Shown here in pieces: positions 55,038 to 64,000 of a stretch of DNA of 64,000 nt. The stretch spans positions 310,001 through 374,000 of the forward strand of contig NZ_WAIE01000001.1 of NCBI RefSeq assembly GCF_008830225.1. The letters run 5' to 3'. Numbering within the stretch: position 1 is the stretch's first letter; each line of letters opens with the position of its first letter. Source of the stretch: Pseudodesulfovibrio senegalensis. Lineage in GTDB: Bacteria > Desulfobacterota > Desulfovibrionia > Desulfovibrionales > Desulfovibrionaceae. The notes under the pieces are model-generated. The model did no database searches. It saw nothing but the letters and a program-made list of their open reading frames with translations, and was not told where the DNA came from. Made by a program: the position numbers and the translations under genes.

Positions 55038-56402
55038 ATGATCCTACAGAGCGTCAATCCTGCCACCAACCGGGTGGAGAATACCTTTCCCTGCTGGAGC
55101 CTGCAGACCACGGCGACCGTGCTGGACGACATGTCCGAGGCGTGGTCGCGTTGGGCTGTTTTTCCCATGCGGGAACGGGTGGACATGCTTTGCGAGGCGG
55201 CCCGCGAGATTCGTGCGCGTCTTGAGCCGCTGGCTGTCCTGATTACCCATGAGATGGGCAAGCCCCTGCGTGAGGCGCGTCTTGAAGTGGAGAAGTGCGC
55301 CATGATCTGTGAACATTATGCGGCGCATGGCCCGCAGTATCTTGCGCCCATGCGCCCACACGGAGCGCCGCAGGATGCCACCGTGGTTTTCGAGCCGCAG
55401 GGCGTGGTGCTGGCGGTCATGCCGTGGAATTTTCCGTTCTGGCAGGTCTTCCGCATTGCCGCGCCCACGTTGCTGGCCGGGAACGGCGTGGCCCTCAAAC
55501 ACGCGCCCAACGTGCCCGGCTGTGCCGAGGTCATCGAACACATATTTCTTTCCGCGGGATTGCCGGAAAACGTGTTCCGTTCCCTGTTCATCGACGAGGA
55601 CGTGGTGGAACCGGTGCTGTCCCATCCGGGCGTGGCCGGGGTCAGCCTCACGGGCAGTTGTGGTGCCGGAAGCAGCGTAGCCGCGGCAGCGGGCCGGTAT
55701 CTCAAGAAATCCGTGCTGGAACTGGGTGGCAGCGATCCGTTCATCGTGCTGCCGGACGCGGAGCTGGACAAGGCCGTGCCCACGGCCGTTGCCTCGCGTT
55801 GCCGCAACGCCGGGCAGGCCTGCATTGCGGCCAAGCGCTTCATCCTGCACCGCGACATTTACGACGAATTTCTGGAGCGCCTGATTTTTGCCATGGAGGA
55901 CGTGCGCGTGGGCGATCCCCTGCGCCCGGACACGGACATGGGACCGCTGGCCTCCGTATACCAGCGCGACAGGCTGCAGAATCAGGTGGACCGTTGCGTG
56001 GAAGCCGGGGGATGCATTCTTCTGGGCGGTTCGCCCCTGCCGGGTGCCGGTGCCTTTTATCCGCCCACGGTCATAGCGGACGTTCCCCCGGATGCGGACG
56101 TGGCCGGGGAGGAATTGTTCGGCCCGGTGGCGTTGGTATTCCGGGCCGAGGACGAAGACGAGGCCGTGGCCCTTGCCAATGGTACGGACTTCGGGCTGGG
56201 CGGTGCTGTCTGGACCGCCGATACAAAGCGTGGGCTTGCGCTTGCCGCGCGCATCCGGGCCGGATCCGTGTGTGTGAACGGGTTGGTACGCAGCGATCCG
56301 TTTCTGCCGTTCGGTGGCACCCGCTCCTCGGGCTACGGCCGCGAAATGGCCGAATACGGCCTGCGGGAGTTCGTGAACATCAAGTGTGTTCGTACGGGTT
56401 GA
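55038..56402 (+). CDS. NAD(P)-dependent aldehyde dehydrogenase, succinate-semialdehyde type
   Basis: A 454-residue aldehyde dehydrogenase. The catalytic cysteine is C262 in [13 protein letters not shown] and the general base is E228 in [27 protein letters not shown] and [25 protein letters not shown] are typical of the short Sad/YneI-like succinate semialdehyde dehydrogenases. The length and missing N-terminal extension fit this branch, but other aldehydes are possible. The ATG at 55038 is fixed by family alignment; the open upstream frame runs antisense to the macro-domain gene. Confidence 0.92.
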   Translation: MILQSVNPATNRVENTFPCWSLQTTATVLDDMSEAWSRWAVFPMRERVDMLCEAAREIRARLEPLAVLITHEMGKPLREARLEVEKCAMICEHYAAHGPQYLAPMRPHGAPQDATVVFEPQGVVLAVMPWNFPFWQVFRIAAPTLLAGNGVALKHAPNVPGCAEVIEHIFLSAGLPENVFRSLFIDEDVVEPVLSHPGVAGVSLTGSCGAGSSVAAAAGRYLKKSVLELGGSDPFIVLPDAELDKAVPTAVASRCRNAGQACIAAKRFILHRDIYDEFLERLIFAMEDVRVGDPLRPDTDMGPLASVYQRDRLQNQVDRCVEAGGCILLGGSPLPGAGAFYPPTVIADVPPDADVAGEELFGPVALVFRAEDEDEAVALANGTDFGLGGAVWTADTKRGLALAARIRAGSVCVNGLVRSDPFLPFGGTRSSGYGREMAEYGLREFVNIKCVRTG

Positions 56403-56456
56403 TTATTTCTGTTTCGGTTTTCGTGACGCGGGGGCTGATCATAGTGAACGGTGCTC

Positions 56457-56496
56457 CACGGCCTGTTCCGCATGTGCGGAGCAGGCCGTTTTTTTG
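56457..56496 (+). terminator. Terminator after the aldehyde dehydrogenase gene
   Basis: ACGGCCTGTTCCGC-ATGT-GCGGAGCAGGCCGT followed by TTTTTTT, a 14-base-pair stem with a slight mismatch, about 55 bases after the stop. Confidence 0.92.
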
Positions 56497-56623
56497 TCGA
56501 TGTTTTCAAAAAAAGTCATTTTCCTCCTAAAGACCTCCTGAATATTGGTCGATAGGTATGCTGAAACGGATAAATGGGTGCCATGGAGAGGCGCCCGCAG
56601 AAGCGGAGTAGGGAGAAGAACAA

Positions 56624-57346
56624 ATGGCCATGGACGGCGACATTCTGTTCACCATCATCACCCCCAGCACGGGCAAGCGACCACGCGCACTGCAAAAGGC
56701 TGTGCAAAGCGTGGAAACGGCCGTGCGTCATGCCGCGCTGTCACCCGAACAGGTGGAAGTCCTCATCGGGTTCGACGGGGTCAAGGCCCAGCCGCCGGAA
56801 ACGAGCCTTCCCCTGCGCAGCATCAATTTCCCGCCCGACAACGACTGGGGCAACGGCATCCGCAACCTGCTCATCCGCATTGCCAGGGGCCGCAAGCTCA
56901 TCTTCCTTGACGACGACAACATTCTCAAGCCCAACGCCCTGCGCCTGTACCTCAAGCATTTTGACGCGGAAATGGTCATCGGCCGCATCGATACGCAGCT
57001 TGCGTTCGACAAGCCCTACATTCCGGAACTGGACGACGGTTCCCTCGTGCGCCAGTGCAACATCGACCCCCTGTGCCTGTGCCTGAGCCGCGAACTTGTT
57101 GCCGACCGTTGCGGCGGCTGGAAATACCAAGGAAAGTATGAGGCCGATTTCCTGAACATACTGGACTGGCACCGGCGCGCCAAAAGCGTGGTGGTCATGG
57201 ACGACGTGGTGGGCGTGTATGACTTTGGCCGCAGTCTCGACCGTTCCGCGCTTTCGCGCCGCCAGATGAACATGCTGGACCGTCTGTCCGCGGAACGCGG
57301 CGCTTCCCGATCGGCCGCGGCAGTTCGTCCGGCCATGAATTTCTGA
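56624..57346 (+). CDS. GT-A fold glycosyltransferase, family 2-like
   Basis: A 240-residue soluble protein. FTIITPSTGKRPRALQKAVQSV is the GT2-type opening, VEVLIGFDGV the second strand, and LIFLDDDNILKPNALRLYL holds the DxD metal-binding motif. KYEADFLNIL with the acidic pair is near the position of the catalytic base. The acceptor and sugar are unknown. The ATG at 56624 follows TAGGGAGAAG. There is no sugar-biosynthesis gene nearby, so it appears to stand alone. Confidence 0.82.
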   Translation: MAMDGDILFTIITPSTGKRPRALQKAVQSVETAVRHAALSPEQVEVLIGFDGVKAQPPETSLPLRSINFPPDNDWGNGIRNLLIRIARGRKLIFLDDDNILKPNALRLYLKHFDAEMVIGRIDTQLAFDKPYIPELDDGSLVRQCNIDPLCLCLSRELVADRCGGWKYQGKYEADFLNILDWHRRAKSVVVMDDVVGVYDFGRSLDRSALSRRQMNMLDRLSAERGASRSAAAVRPAMNF

Positions 57347-57445
57347 TTCCTGACGCCTTTTCTTGTAATACGCACCATCCCCGCATATCCTGATTTCCGA
57401 TTCGGCTCCCGAATCCTGATGCACCTGAAAGAACATGGGGTCCCG

Positions 57446-58012
57446 ATGCAACGCTGTGCATGGGCCAGGCACCCGCTTGAAGTGGAATATCATGACAATG
57501 AATGGGGTGTGCCGGTCCGCGACGACCAGAAACAATTCGAATTCCTGATGCTCGAATCCGCGCAGGCCGGGTTGAGCTGGCTGACCATACTCAAACGGCG
57601 GGAAAACTACCGCACGGCCTTTGCCGGGTTCGTCCCTGAAGCCGTGGCGGGTTTTGAACCGGATGTGGTCGAGGCGCTCATGCGGGACGCGGGCATCATC
57701 CGCAACCGCAAAAAGATCGAAGCGGCCGTGGCAAACGCGCGGGCCTTTTTGGAAGTACAGGAGCATTTCGGCAGTTTCTGCAACTACATCTGGGACTTTG
57801 TGGACGGAGAGCCCGTGCAGAATCGTTGGGAATCGTTTGATCAGGTCCCGGCCTCGACACCGCTTTCCGCCACTCTGGCAAAAGACCTCAAGTCGCGCGG
57901 TTTTTCCTTTCTCGGCCCCACCACCGTCTATGCCCACATGCAGGCGGCCGGATTGGTCAACGACCACCTTGTGACCTGTTTTCGTCATCCGGAATTGTCG
58001 AAAGGGGGTTGA
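57446..58012 (+). CDS. tag: DNA-3-methyladenine glycosylase I
   Basis: The base-excision enzyme that removes 3-methyladenine. The 188-residue protein matches TagI: CAWARHPLEVEYHDNEWGVP contains the first zinc ligands (Cys4 and a His), and NDHLVTCFRHPE near the C-terminus contains the other His and Cys. LSWLTILKRRENYRTAFAGF is the helix-hairpin-helix region. An ATG nine codons upstream is less likely. A 180-base AT-richer stretch separates it from ribBA. Confidence 0.95.
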   Translation: MQRCAWARHPLEVEYHDNEWGVPVRDDQKQFEFLMLESAQAGLSWLTILKRRENYRTAFAGFVPEAVAGFEPDVVEALMRDAGIIRNRKKIEAAVANARAFLEVQEHFGSFCNYIWDFVDGEPVQNRWESFDQVPASTPLSATLAKDLKSRGFSFLGPTTVYAHMQAAGLVNDHLVTCFRHPELSKGG

Positions 58013-58192
58013 GCTGTTTGTTCAATGTGTGCGATTTTATTTTGTAAACGTCTGTTTATAATGAGAAAAAAACCTATAAATTTTCCATTTCACCATTGGA
58101 GCCTTTTGGAGTAAATAGGGGGGTTCCACAAACACGAACGCCGCCGCACCGTTACCGGGCGGAAACCATGTTTTTTATTGCGAGGTAAATAT
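58013..58192 (+). promoter_or_regulatory. AT-rich leader and promoter region of ribBA
   Basis: TATAAT at 58057-58062 is a perfect -10 box, without a clear -35 at 17 bases. Downstream is CCGCC / GGCGG (about 58142-58164), a small hairpin. I looked for the FMN-riboswitch consensus and did not find it. GAGGT precedes the ribBA start. Confidence 0.45.
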
Positions 58193-59404
58193 ATGCCGTT
58201 ATGCACCATTGAAGAAGCCATTGAAGACATCCGCAAGGGGAAGATGGTCATCATGGTCGACGACGAGGACCGCGAAAACGAGGGAGACCTTGTGTGCGCG
58301 GCCGAATCCACGACCCCCGAGCTCATCAATTTCATGGCCACCCATGGCCGGGGCTTGATCTGCCTGGCCATGGACGGGGCCATGATTGACCGTTTGCAGC
58401 TGCCGCTCATGGCCCAGAGCAACGAGTCCCAGTTCGGCACCAATTTCACGGTTTCCATCGAAGCCCGCGAGGGCGTGACCACCGGCATTTCGGCCTTTGA
58501 CCGCGCCAAGACCGTTCTCACGGCCGTGGCCGACGACGTGACGCCGCACGACATCGTTACCCCGGGTCACGTTTTCCCGCTGCGTGCCAAGGACGGCGGC
58601 GTTCTGGTGCGTACCGGACAGACCGAAGGTTCCGTTGATCTGGCCCGGCTTGCAGGCATGAAGCCCGCCGGCGTCATTTGCGAAATCATGCGCGAAGACG
58701 GACAGATGGCCCGCATGCCGGACCTGATTCCCTTTGCCAAGGAGCACGGACTCAAGATTTGTTCGGTGGCGGACATCATTGCCTACCGCATGAAGTTCGG
58801 CGATACGTCCGTGACCAAGGTGGCCGAGGCCGAGCTGCCCACCCGTTTCGGCCATTTCAGGAGCCTGGCCTTCAACTCTTCCACGGACAACAAGACCCAT
58901 ATCGCCCTGATCATGGGCGAGATCGACCCGGACAAACCCACGCTGGTGCGCGTTCATTCCGAATGCCTGACCGGCGACGTGTTCGGTTCCCTGCGCTGCG
59001 ACTGCGGCAACCAGCTGGCCGACTCCCTGTGCATGATCAACAACGAGGGCGGCGGCGTGCTGCTCTACATGCGTCAGGAAGGCCGTGGCATCGGGCTGGA
59101 CAACAAGATCAAGGCCTATCATCTGCAGGATCAGGGGTATGACACCGTGGAGGCCAACGTGAAGCTCGGCTTTGCGCCGGACATGCGCGACTACGGCATC
59201 GGCGCCCAGATTCTCGTGGAGCTGGGCATCTCCAAGATGCGTCTCATGACCAACAACCCCAAGAAGATGGTCGGCCTTGAAGGGTACGGCCTCGAGGTTG
59301 TGGAGCGCGTGCCCATCGAATCCGGCGCGTGCGAGGTCAATATGGACTATCTGAGGACCAAAAAGGAAAAAATGGGGCACATGCTCCATCTGGATGAGAA
59401 ATAA
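58193..59404 (+). CDS. ribBA: Bifunctional 3,4-dihydroxy-2-butanone 4-phosphate synthase / GTP cyclohydrolase II
   Basis: A 403-residue fusion. The RibB half (1 to ~200) has [17 protein letters not shown] and [14 protein letters not shown]; it makes the four-carbon unit of riboflavin. The RibA half (~205-403) has the zinc triad in [18 protein letters not shown] and RQEGRGIGL with the GTP site, so both halves look active. The ATG at 58193 follows GAGGT. It leads the operon ribBA-ribH-nusB-leuS; riboflavin synthase and RibD are not in the window. Confidence 0.97.
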   Translation: MPLCTIEEAIEDIRKGKMVIMVDDEDRENEGDLVCAAESTTPELINFMATHGRGLICLAMDGAMIDRLQLPLMAQSNESQFGTNFTVSIEAREGVTTGISAFDRAKTVLTAVADDVTPHDIVTPGHVFPLRAKDGGVLVRTGQTEGSVDLARLAGMKPAGVICEIMREDGQMARMPDLIPFAKEHGLKICSVADIIAYRMKFGDTSVTKVAEAELPTRFGHFRSLAFNSSTDNKTHIALIMGEIDPDKPTLVRVHSECLTGDVFGSLRCDCGNQLADSLCMINNEGGGVLLYMRQEGRGIGLDNKIKAYHLQDQGYDTVEANVKLGFAPDMRDYGIGAQILVELGISKMRLMTNNPKKMVGLEGYGLEVVERVPIESGACEVNMDYLRTKKEKMGHMLHLDEK

Positions 59405-59436
59405 CGTCACCAACAACTGACGCGGAGGATATTTCC

Positions 59437-59907
59437 ATGCTGCATTTGCAGACCATCGAAGGCAAGCTGGACGCCAAGGATCTCAAGATCGCCCTGGTGG
59501 CCGCCCGTTTCAACGACTTCATCGTGGACAAACTCGTCGGCGGCGCCGTGGACTACCTTGTGCGCCACGGCCTTGAGCGTGAAAACATCGTGCTGGCCAA
59601 GGTGCCGGGCGCGTTTGAGATGCCCGTGGTGGCCAAGAAAATGGTCGCTGCCGGAAAATACGACGGCATTGTCTGCCTTGGCGCCGTGATCCGCGGTTCC
59701 ACGCCGCACTTCGATTTCGTGTGCAATGAATGCGCAAAAGGCATCGCCCAGATCAGCATGGATTCCGGTGTTCCCATCGGATTCGGCGTGCTGACCTGCG
59801 ACACGCTGGAACAGGCCATTGAACGGGCCGGTTCCAAGGGTGGCAACAAGGGCGTGGAAGCCGCATCCGCCATGCTGGAAACCGTCCGCGTTTTGGAGCA
59901 ATTGTAG
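59437..59907 (+). CDS. ribH: 6,7-dimethyl-8-ribityllumazine synthase
   Basis: The penultimate enzyme of riboflavin synthesis, joining the RibA- and RibB-derived products. The 156-residue protein has [38 protein letters not shown] and [16 protein letters not shown] with the catalytic histidine. It forms icosahedral or pentameric assemblies in relatives. It lies 32 bases after ribBA and four bases before nusB. Confidence 0.97.
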   Translation: MLHLQTIEGKLDAKDLKIALVAARFNDFIVDKLVGGAVDYLVRHGLERENIVLAKVPGAFEMPVVAKKMVAAGKYDGIVCLGAVIRGSTPHFDFVCNECAKGIAQISMDSGVPIGFGVLTCDTLEQAIERAGSKGGNKGVEAASAMLETVRVLEQL

Positions 59908-59910
59908 TAC

Positions 59911-60357
59911 ATGAGCAGCAAGAAAAAGGGCAACAGGCCCGGAATTCGCCGCGTGGGGCGTACCTGTGCGTTTCAGGTGCTCTACGGGCAGTCCTTTGTG
60001 AAAGCGCCGGACACGGAAGCCCTCAAGAAAGCCATCCTGTTCAACCCCGCCGTGGTGGAACAGGAATCGGCCTCGGCCATCGAGTTTGCCGAGGACCTCG
60101 TGCTGGGCGTGGTCTCCAACCGGGAAGCCATTGACGCGGTCATCGACGAACATTCGCAACACTGGAAGCTGAGCCGCATAGCCAAGGTCGAACTGGCCAT
60201 CCTGCGACTATGCCTCTTTGAAATGATGTACACGGATATTCCGCACAAGGCCGCCATCAACGAAGGCATCGAACTGGCCAAGAGTTTCGGCGACGAGAAT
60301 TCCAAGAACTTCATCAACGGCATTCTCGACGCAGCGGCCCGGGGCTTGGGCAAATAG
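59911..60357 (+). CDS. nusB: Transcription antitermination factor NusB
   Basis: A 148-residue helical protein that, with NusE, binds boxA RNA for rRNA antitermination. [17 protein letters not shown] is the N-terminal signature, and [22 protein letters not shown] and [30 protein letters not shown] are the conserved second half. The ribH-nusB order is a common bacterial pairing. It is followed by leuS after 53 bases. Confidence 0.97.
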   Translation: MSSKKKGNRPGIRRVGRTCAFQVLYGQSFVKAPDTEALKKAILFNPAVVEQESASAIEFAEDLVLGVVSNREAIDAVIDEHSQHWKLSRIAKVELAILRLCLFEMMYTDIPHKAAINEGIELAKSFGDENSKNFINGILDAAARGLGK

Positions 60358-60410
60358 CTCGGCACTGTGAACGGTTACACGCGAACACTGCAATTCCAAG
60401 GATCAAGATA

Positions 60411-62912
60411 ATGGCCATCGGCAAATACGAACCGGAAGTACTGGAAGGCAAATGGCAGAAGGCCTGGGAAGAATCCCGCTGTTTTGAGGTCGAGGCCGAG
60501 CCGGGGAAGGACAAGTACTACGTATTGGAAATGTTCCCTTACCCGTCCGGCAAAATTCACATGGGCCACGTGCGCAACTATTCCATCGGGGACGTGGTGG
60601 CGCGTTTCAAATCCATGCGCGGCTTCAACGTGCTGCATCCCATGGGCTGGGACGCCTTTGGCCTGCCCGCTGAAAATGCGGCCATCAAGAACGACTCGCA
60701 TCCGGCGGTCTGGACCTACCAGAACATTTCCGAGATGGGCGAGCAGATCAAGCGGCTGGGCTATTCCTACGACTGGCGGCGCGAAGTGGCTACTTGCCGT
60801 CCCGAGTATTACAAGTGGGAACAGCTGTTTTTCCTGAAATTTCTGGAAAAGGGCATTGTCTACCGCAAGAATTCGCCGGTGAACTGGTGCCCGGACTGCA
60901 ATACCGTGCTGGCCAACGAACAGGTGGAAGAAGGCCTGTGCTGGCGTTGCGATTCCGAGGTGGAGCAGAAGGACATGGAGCAGTGGTTCCTGCGCATCAC
61001 CGACTATGCGGACGAGCTGCTCGCTGATCTTGATACGCTGGAAGGCGGCTGGCCCGAGCGCGTGCTGACCATGCAGCGCAACTGGATCGGCAAGAGCTAC
61101 GGCGCGGAGCTGACCTTCAAATTCAAGGGTTCCGACGAGACGGTCACGGTCTTCACCACGCGGCCGGATACGCTTTTCGGCGCCACGTTCATGAGCCTTG
61201 CCGCCGAGCATCCGCTGGTGGACACGATCATCGAAGGTTATGAAAAGGCCGACGAGGTGCGCGAATTCTGCGCCAATGTGCGCAACATGGATCGCATCAA
61301 GCGCGGCGCCGACGACCTGGAAAAGGAAGGAATTTTTACCGGCGCATACGTGGTCAATCCGGTCACGGGCGCGGAAATGCCCGTGTATGTGGCCAATTTC
61401 GTGCTCATGGGCTACGGGACGGGCGCTGTCATGGCGGTTCCGGCCCACGACCAGCGCGACTACGAGTTCGCCACCAAGTACGACCTGCCCATGCAGGTGG
61501 TCATCAATCCGCCGGACCTGCACAAGGACGGCGAGGTCCTCAGGCTCGAGGACATGACCGAGGCCTACACAGCCCCCGGCATGCTGGTGAATTCCGGCCA
61601 GTTCGACGGCATGGACAACGAGTCCGCCAAAAAGGCCGTTGTGGAGCATCTGGACAAGTCCGGCCTCGGCGAGATGGCCGTGAATTACCGCCTGCGGGAC
61701 TGGAACGTTTCGCGCCAGCGGTTCTGGGGCGCGCCCATTCCGGTCATGTACTGCGAATCCTGCGGCGTGGTCCCGGTTCCCGAAGACCAGTTGCCGGTGC
61801 AGCTTCCGGAAAACGCCCAGGTGCGCAAGGACGGCCGTTCGCCCCTGCCGCTCATGGACGAGTTCGTGAACACCACCTGCCCCAAGTGCGGCGGCCCGGC
61901 CCGGCGTGAAACCGACACGCTGGACACCTTTTTCGAATCCAGCTGGTATTTCCTGCGCTATTGCGACGCCCGTAACGCGGACGCTCCGTGGGACAGGGAA
62001 AAGCTGGACTACTGGATGCAGGTGGACCAGTACATCGGCGGCATCGAGCACGCCATCCTGCATCTTTTGTACGCGCGTTTCTTCACCAAGCTGCTGCGCG
62101 ACCTCGGCTATGCCACCACGGGCGAGCCGTTCGCCAACCTGCTCACGCAGGGCATGGTGCTCAAGGACGGGGCCAAGATGTCCAAGTCCAAGGGCAACGT
62201 GGTCGGCCCCGGCGAGATGATCGCCAAATACGGCGCGGACGCCACCCGGCTGTTCATCCTGTTCGCGGCTCCGCCCGCCAAGGAACTGGAATGGTCGGAT
62301 CGCGGCATCGAGGGCGCGTTCCGTTTCGTGAATCGCCTGTGGCGGCTTGTGGAAGACCTTGAGGCCGTGCTTTCTCCCGTGGATCCGTGCTCCTGCACGA
62401 ATCCCGAATCCGAGGCCGCCAAGAGCCTGCGCCGCAAGGAGCACGACACCGTGCGCCGCGTGACCCGCGACATCGAGAACGAATTCCAGTTCAACACGGC
62501 CATTGCCGCGGTCATGGAACTGGTCAACGAGTTGTACGGCTGCAAGGACGAATTGCGCGAAAGCGAACCTGAAGCCCTGAGCTCCGCCGTTGCCACGGCT
62601 TTGACCCTGCTTTCCCCGGTCACCCCGCATGTGTGCGAGGAGCTTTGGTCCGCCACCGGGCATGAGAAGATGCTGGTGGCCCAGTCCTGGCCCGAATATG
62701 ACGAGGCCGCGCTGGTCAAGGACGAGGTGACCGTGGTCATTCAGGTCAACGGCAAGGTGCGCGGCAAGATCAACGTTCCCAACAACGCGCCCAAGGACGA
62801 GACCGAAAAGACCGCCATGGAGCAGGAGAACGTTGCCAAGCATCTGGAAGGCAAGACCGTTCGCAAGGTCATCGTCATTCCCAACAAGCTGGTCAATATC
62901 GTGGTGGGCTGA
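60411..62912 (+). CDS. leuS: Leucine--tRNA ligase
   Basis: Charges tRNA-Leu. The 833-residue protein is normal for bacterial LeuRS. The class I HIGH motif is HMGH at 50-53 in [18 protein letters not shown], and KMSKS is at 589-593. The CP1 editing domain carries [17 protein letters not shown]. The leucine-specific region and C-terminal domain end with [18 protein letters not shown], which is also typical. A strong terminator follows 20 bases later, so leuS ends the rib operon. Confidence 0.98.
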   Translation: MAIGKYEPEVLEGKWQKAWEESRCFEVEAEPGKDKYYVLEMFPYPSGKIHMGHVRNYSIGDVVARFKSMRGFNVLHPMGWDAFGLPAENAAIKNDSHPAVWTYQNISEMGEQIKRLGYSYDWRREVATCRPEYYKWEQLFFLKFLEKGIVYRKNSPVNWCPDCNTVLANEQVEEGLCWRCDSEVEQKDMEQWFLRITDYADELLADLDTLEGGWPERVLTMQRNWIGKSYGAELTFKFKGSDETVTVFTTRPDTLFGATFMSLAAEHPLVDTIIEGYEKADEVREFCANVRNMDRIKRGADDLEKEGIFTGAYVVNPVTGAEMPVYVANFVLMGYGTGAVMAVPAHDQRDYEFATKYDLPMQVVINPPDLHKDGEVLRLEDMTEAYTAPGMLVNSGQFDGMDNESAKKAVVEHLDKSGLGEMAVNYRLRDWNVSRQRFWGAPIPVMYCESCGVVPVPEDQLPVQLPENAQVRKDGRSPLPLMDEFVNTTCPKCGGPARRETDTLDTFFESSWYFLRYCDARNADAPWDREKLDYWMQVDQYIGGIEHAILHLLYARFFTKLLRDLGYATTGEPFANLLTQGMVLKDGAKMSKSKGNVVGPGEMIAKYGADATRLFILFAAPPAKELEWSDRGIEGAFRFVNRLWRLVEDLEAVLSPVDPCSCTNPESEAAKSLRRKEHDTVRRVTRDIENEFQFNTAIAAVMELVNELYGCKDELRESEPEALSSAVATALTLLSPVTPHVCEELWSATGHEKMLVAQSWPEYDEAALVKDEVTVVIQVNGKVRGKINVPNNAPKDETEKTAMEQENVAKHLEGKTVRKVIVIPNKLVNIVVG

Positions 62913-62931
62913 CCTTCCCCGGAACAACATT

Positions 62932-62971
62932 GAAAATCCCCGGCGCGGACTTCCGCGCCGGGGATTTTTTT
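62932..62971 (+). terminator. Terminator after leuS
   Basis: AAAATCCCCGGCGCGG-ACTT-CCGCGCCGGGGATTTTTTT; an 11-base-pair GC stem plus A/T extension and a T-run, 20 bases after the leuS stop. Confidence 0.95.
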
Positions 62972-63003
62972 GCGCTGGCGGGGGGGCCCCGGCTGCCATG
63001 GCT

Positions 63004-63381
63004 TTAGCGGGCCACGTAGTTGGCCAGCATTTTCTGCACACCCACCACGTCGGTACCGCTCTTGAGTTCCTTGATCAGCGGCTCGTGGCGGCCGGAAATC
63101 CAAATCTTGAGCTCGGCGTCGAGGTCGAAATGCCCGGCCGTTTCCACGCTGAATACGGTTATGGCGCGGTACGGCACGGAAAGGTAGTCTACCTTTTTGC
63201 CGGTGATACCCTGCTTGTCGATGAACATCAGTCGTTTATCCGTGAAAACGAACAGGTCGCGGATGACCTTGAATACGCGTTGCACGCGCTCGGCATCGCC
63301 CAGAATCGGGGCCAGTTCTTCCTGCATGTCCTCGGCGTTGATTTCCGAGGCATTGCCCATCAGTCCGTCAAGAAAGCCCAT
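63004..63381 (-). CDS. PH domain-containing protein
   Basis: A 125-residue cytosolic protein with a bacterial pleckstrin-homology-like fold (bPH_1 pattern): DLFVFTDKRLMFIDKQGITGKK, then VDYLSVPYRAITVFSVETAGHFDLDAELKIW, a series of beta strands, then a C-terminal helix. The function is unknown. It is convergent with leuS, with the leuS terminator between, and divergent from the RND adaptor gene across a 164-base region. Confidence 0.85.
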   Translation of the reverse strand: MGFLDGLMGNASEINAEDMQEELAPILGDAERVQRVFKVIRDLFVFTDKRLMFIDKQGITGKKVDYLSVPYRAITVFSVETAGHFDLDAELKIWISGRHEPLIKELKSGTDVVGVQKMLANYVAR

Positions 63382-63545
63382 GGGAAACTCCTTTTTGTTT
63401 CGGACATGAAACCCGGTTTTCCTGAAAATGGCAACCGGGATTGCTCGTGAAAAAGATATGTCGAATTATTATCAGCCTGTTGCGCAAAAATCATGAAAAG
63501 GATAGGAAAAACACTATTATTCCACTTCCAAACTTCGGGGGCATC
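63382..63545. promoter_or_regulatory. Divergent promoter region before the RND adaptor gene
   Basis: An AT-richer stretch. CCCGGTT and AACCGGG (about 63411-63435) form a spaced inverted repeat that might bind a TetR-type repressor, as is common for RND operons, but no regulator gene is visible. No clear -35/-10 pair was assigned. Confidence 0.35.
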
Positions 63546-64000
63546 ATGAACGCATCGCATTGTCAGGCGGCAATCCGCGCCTCACTTCTTCTTGTCGTGG
63601 TCTTGTCTGTTTTTGGGGCCTGTACCAAGAAGGACAACAAACGACAGGTGCCGGCTGTTCCGGTCAATGTGGTCAAGGCCGAGACTCGCGATGCAGAACG
63701 CCTTCTCGACGCCGTGGGCACGGTCAAGGCGTCCAACTCCGTGACCGTCAAGCCGCAGGTGGAAGGGCGCATATTGCGCATTCATTTTCTGGACGGCGAT
63801 AAGGTGGAAGCCGGGCAGTTGCTGTATACCATAGACCCCGGAACCTATTCCTATTCCCACTCCGGTGCGCTGGCCGACGTGGCCAAGGATCGCGCGGACG
63901 CGGAAATGGCCCGCAAGGACTTCATGCGCTTCAAGGCGTTGATGGAGCAGGGCGTTGTCTCGCGCGACGAGTACGAGCAGAAGCAGACCGCCTACCAGAC
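63546..64000 (+). CDS. RND efflux periplasmic adaptor subunit, N-terminal part
   Basis: The frame opens at an ATG at 63546 and runs off the right edge; about 151 residues are visible. It is a lipoprotein: SLLLVVVLSVFGAC places the lipidated cysteine near residue 25. The mature part is AcrA/MexA-like: VNVVKAETRDAERLLDAVGTV, then VTVKPQVEGRILRIHFLDGDKVEAGQLLYTIDP, the lipoyl half, and the start of the alpha-helical hairpin (MARKDFMRFKALMEQGVVSRDEYE). It should link an inner-membrane RND pump to an outer-membrane channel. The pump gene presumably lies beyond the window. Confidence 0.92.
   Translation, partial: MNASHCQAAIRASLLLVVVLSVFGACTKKDNKRQVPAVPVNVVKAETRDAERLLDAVGTVKASNSVTVKPQVEGRILRIHFLDGDKVEAGQLLYTIDPGTYSYSHSGALADVAKDRADAEMARKDFMRFKALMEQGVVSRDEYEQKQTAYQ

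Noticed and set aside
58013-58192. FMN riboswitch before ribBA
   Set aside because: The conserved FMN core (AGGGGCAGGGTGAAATTCCC-like) is absent; only a small hairpin and a -10 box are visible.
60375-63041. An 888-codon open frame antisense to leuS
   Set aside because: Same reason as the valS shadow; it also crosses the leuS terminator and continues into the next intergenic region.

Overview
The window looks like chromosomal DNA of a GC-rich, Gram-negative, anaerobic deltaproteobacterium close to Desulfovibrio/Pseudodesulfovibrio. This is an inference from the fused cobA-hemD gene (known from Desulfovibrio), the anaerobic-type corrin genes (cbiD, cbiE/T, cbiF type), LptE and autotransporter outer-membrane proteins, c-di-GMP proteins and a candidate flagellar sigma-28 promoter. 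I see no rRNA, tRNA, CRISPR array, prophage or insertion sequence. Almost all of it is dense housekeeping DNA on both strands, and both ends cut a gene: a FapA-type gene on the left and an RND efflux adaptor on the right.

Layout. 0-2 kb: FapA-type protein and a BPL_N-domain protein, both minus. 2-10.6 kb (plus): valS, cobA-hemD, an ICMT-like methyltransferase, a lipoprotein, purN, cobM, YjbQ, and DUF4389 and Cys-rich small proteins. 10.6-15 kb (minus): a membrane-anchored protein, an HD-GYP phosphodiesterase with a YcgR-like PilZ protein, an AMMECR1 protein and an MFS carrier. 15-30.7 kb (plus): cobL, gpsA and a lipoprotein, an SDR-DUF2867 protein, cbiD, ispG-proS, LysE, then xseA, two M23 peptidases, xseB, ispA and dxs. 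30.8-33.8 kb: YchJ, ArfB, a small protein behind a sigma-28-like promoter, Cdd1, hemC and an FmdB zinc ribbon. 34-38.6 kb: a TPR protein, an unknown protein, a DUF4412 protein and an autotransporter. 38.8-44 kb (minus): lon, acylphosphatase, radC, holA, lptE. 44-48.4 kb (plus): an Alg44-like PilZ/HlyD protein and an Alg8-like glycosyltransferase fused to a beta-helix domain. 48.5-54.9 kb (minus): an iron alcohol dehydrogenase, argC, DUF1844, a beta-hydroxyacid dehydrogenase, hslU-hslV and a macro-domain protein. 55-64 kb (plus, except one PH-domain gene): aldehyde dehydrogenase, glycosyltransferase, tag, ribBA-ribH-nusB-leuS and the RND adaptor.

How the genes work together. HemC and CobA-HemD carry tetrapyrrole synthesis to precorrin-2, feeding sirohaem and cobalamin; CobM, CbiD and CobL are further corrin-ring methylations scattered one by one through the window. 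Dxs, IspG and IspA are MEP-pathway and prenyl-chain enzymes. RibBA and RibH make riboflavin precursors. HslUV and Lon are the proteases. An HD-GYP protein that would degrade c-di-GMP and two PilZ proteins that would bind it point to c-di-GMP control of motility and of the polysaccharide made by the Alg44/Alg8-like pair.

Most notable: (1) the two-gene, probably c-di-GMP-gated polysaccharide synthase whose glycosyltransferase carries a C-terminal parallel beta-helix domain; (2) a 68-residue protein of unknown function behind a near-consensus sigma-28 promoter; (3) a five-copy family of intergenic hairpins with compensated stem changes, which in one orientation follows stop codons and in the other supplies the Shine-Dalgarno sequence of the next gene; (4) paired operator-like repeats 50 bp apart upstream of the autotransporter gene.
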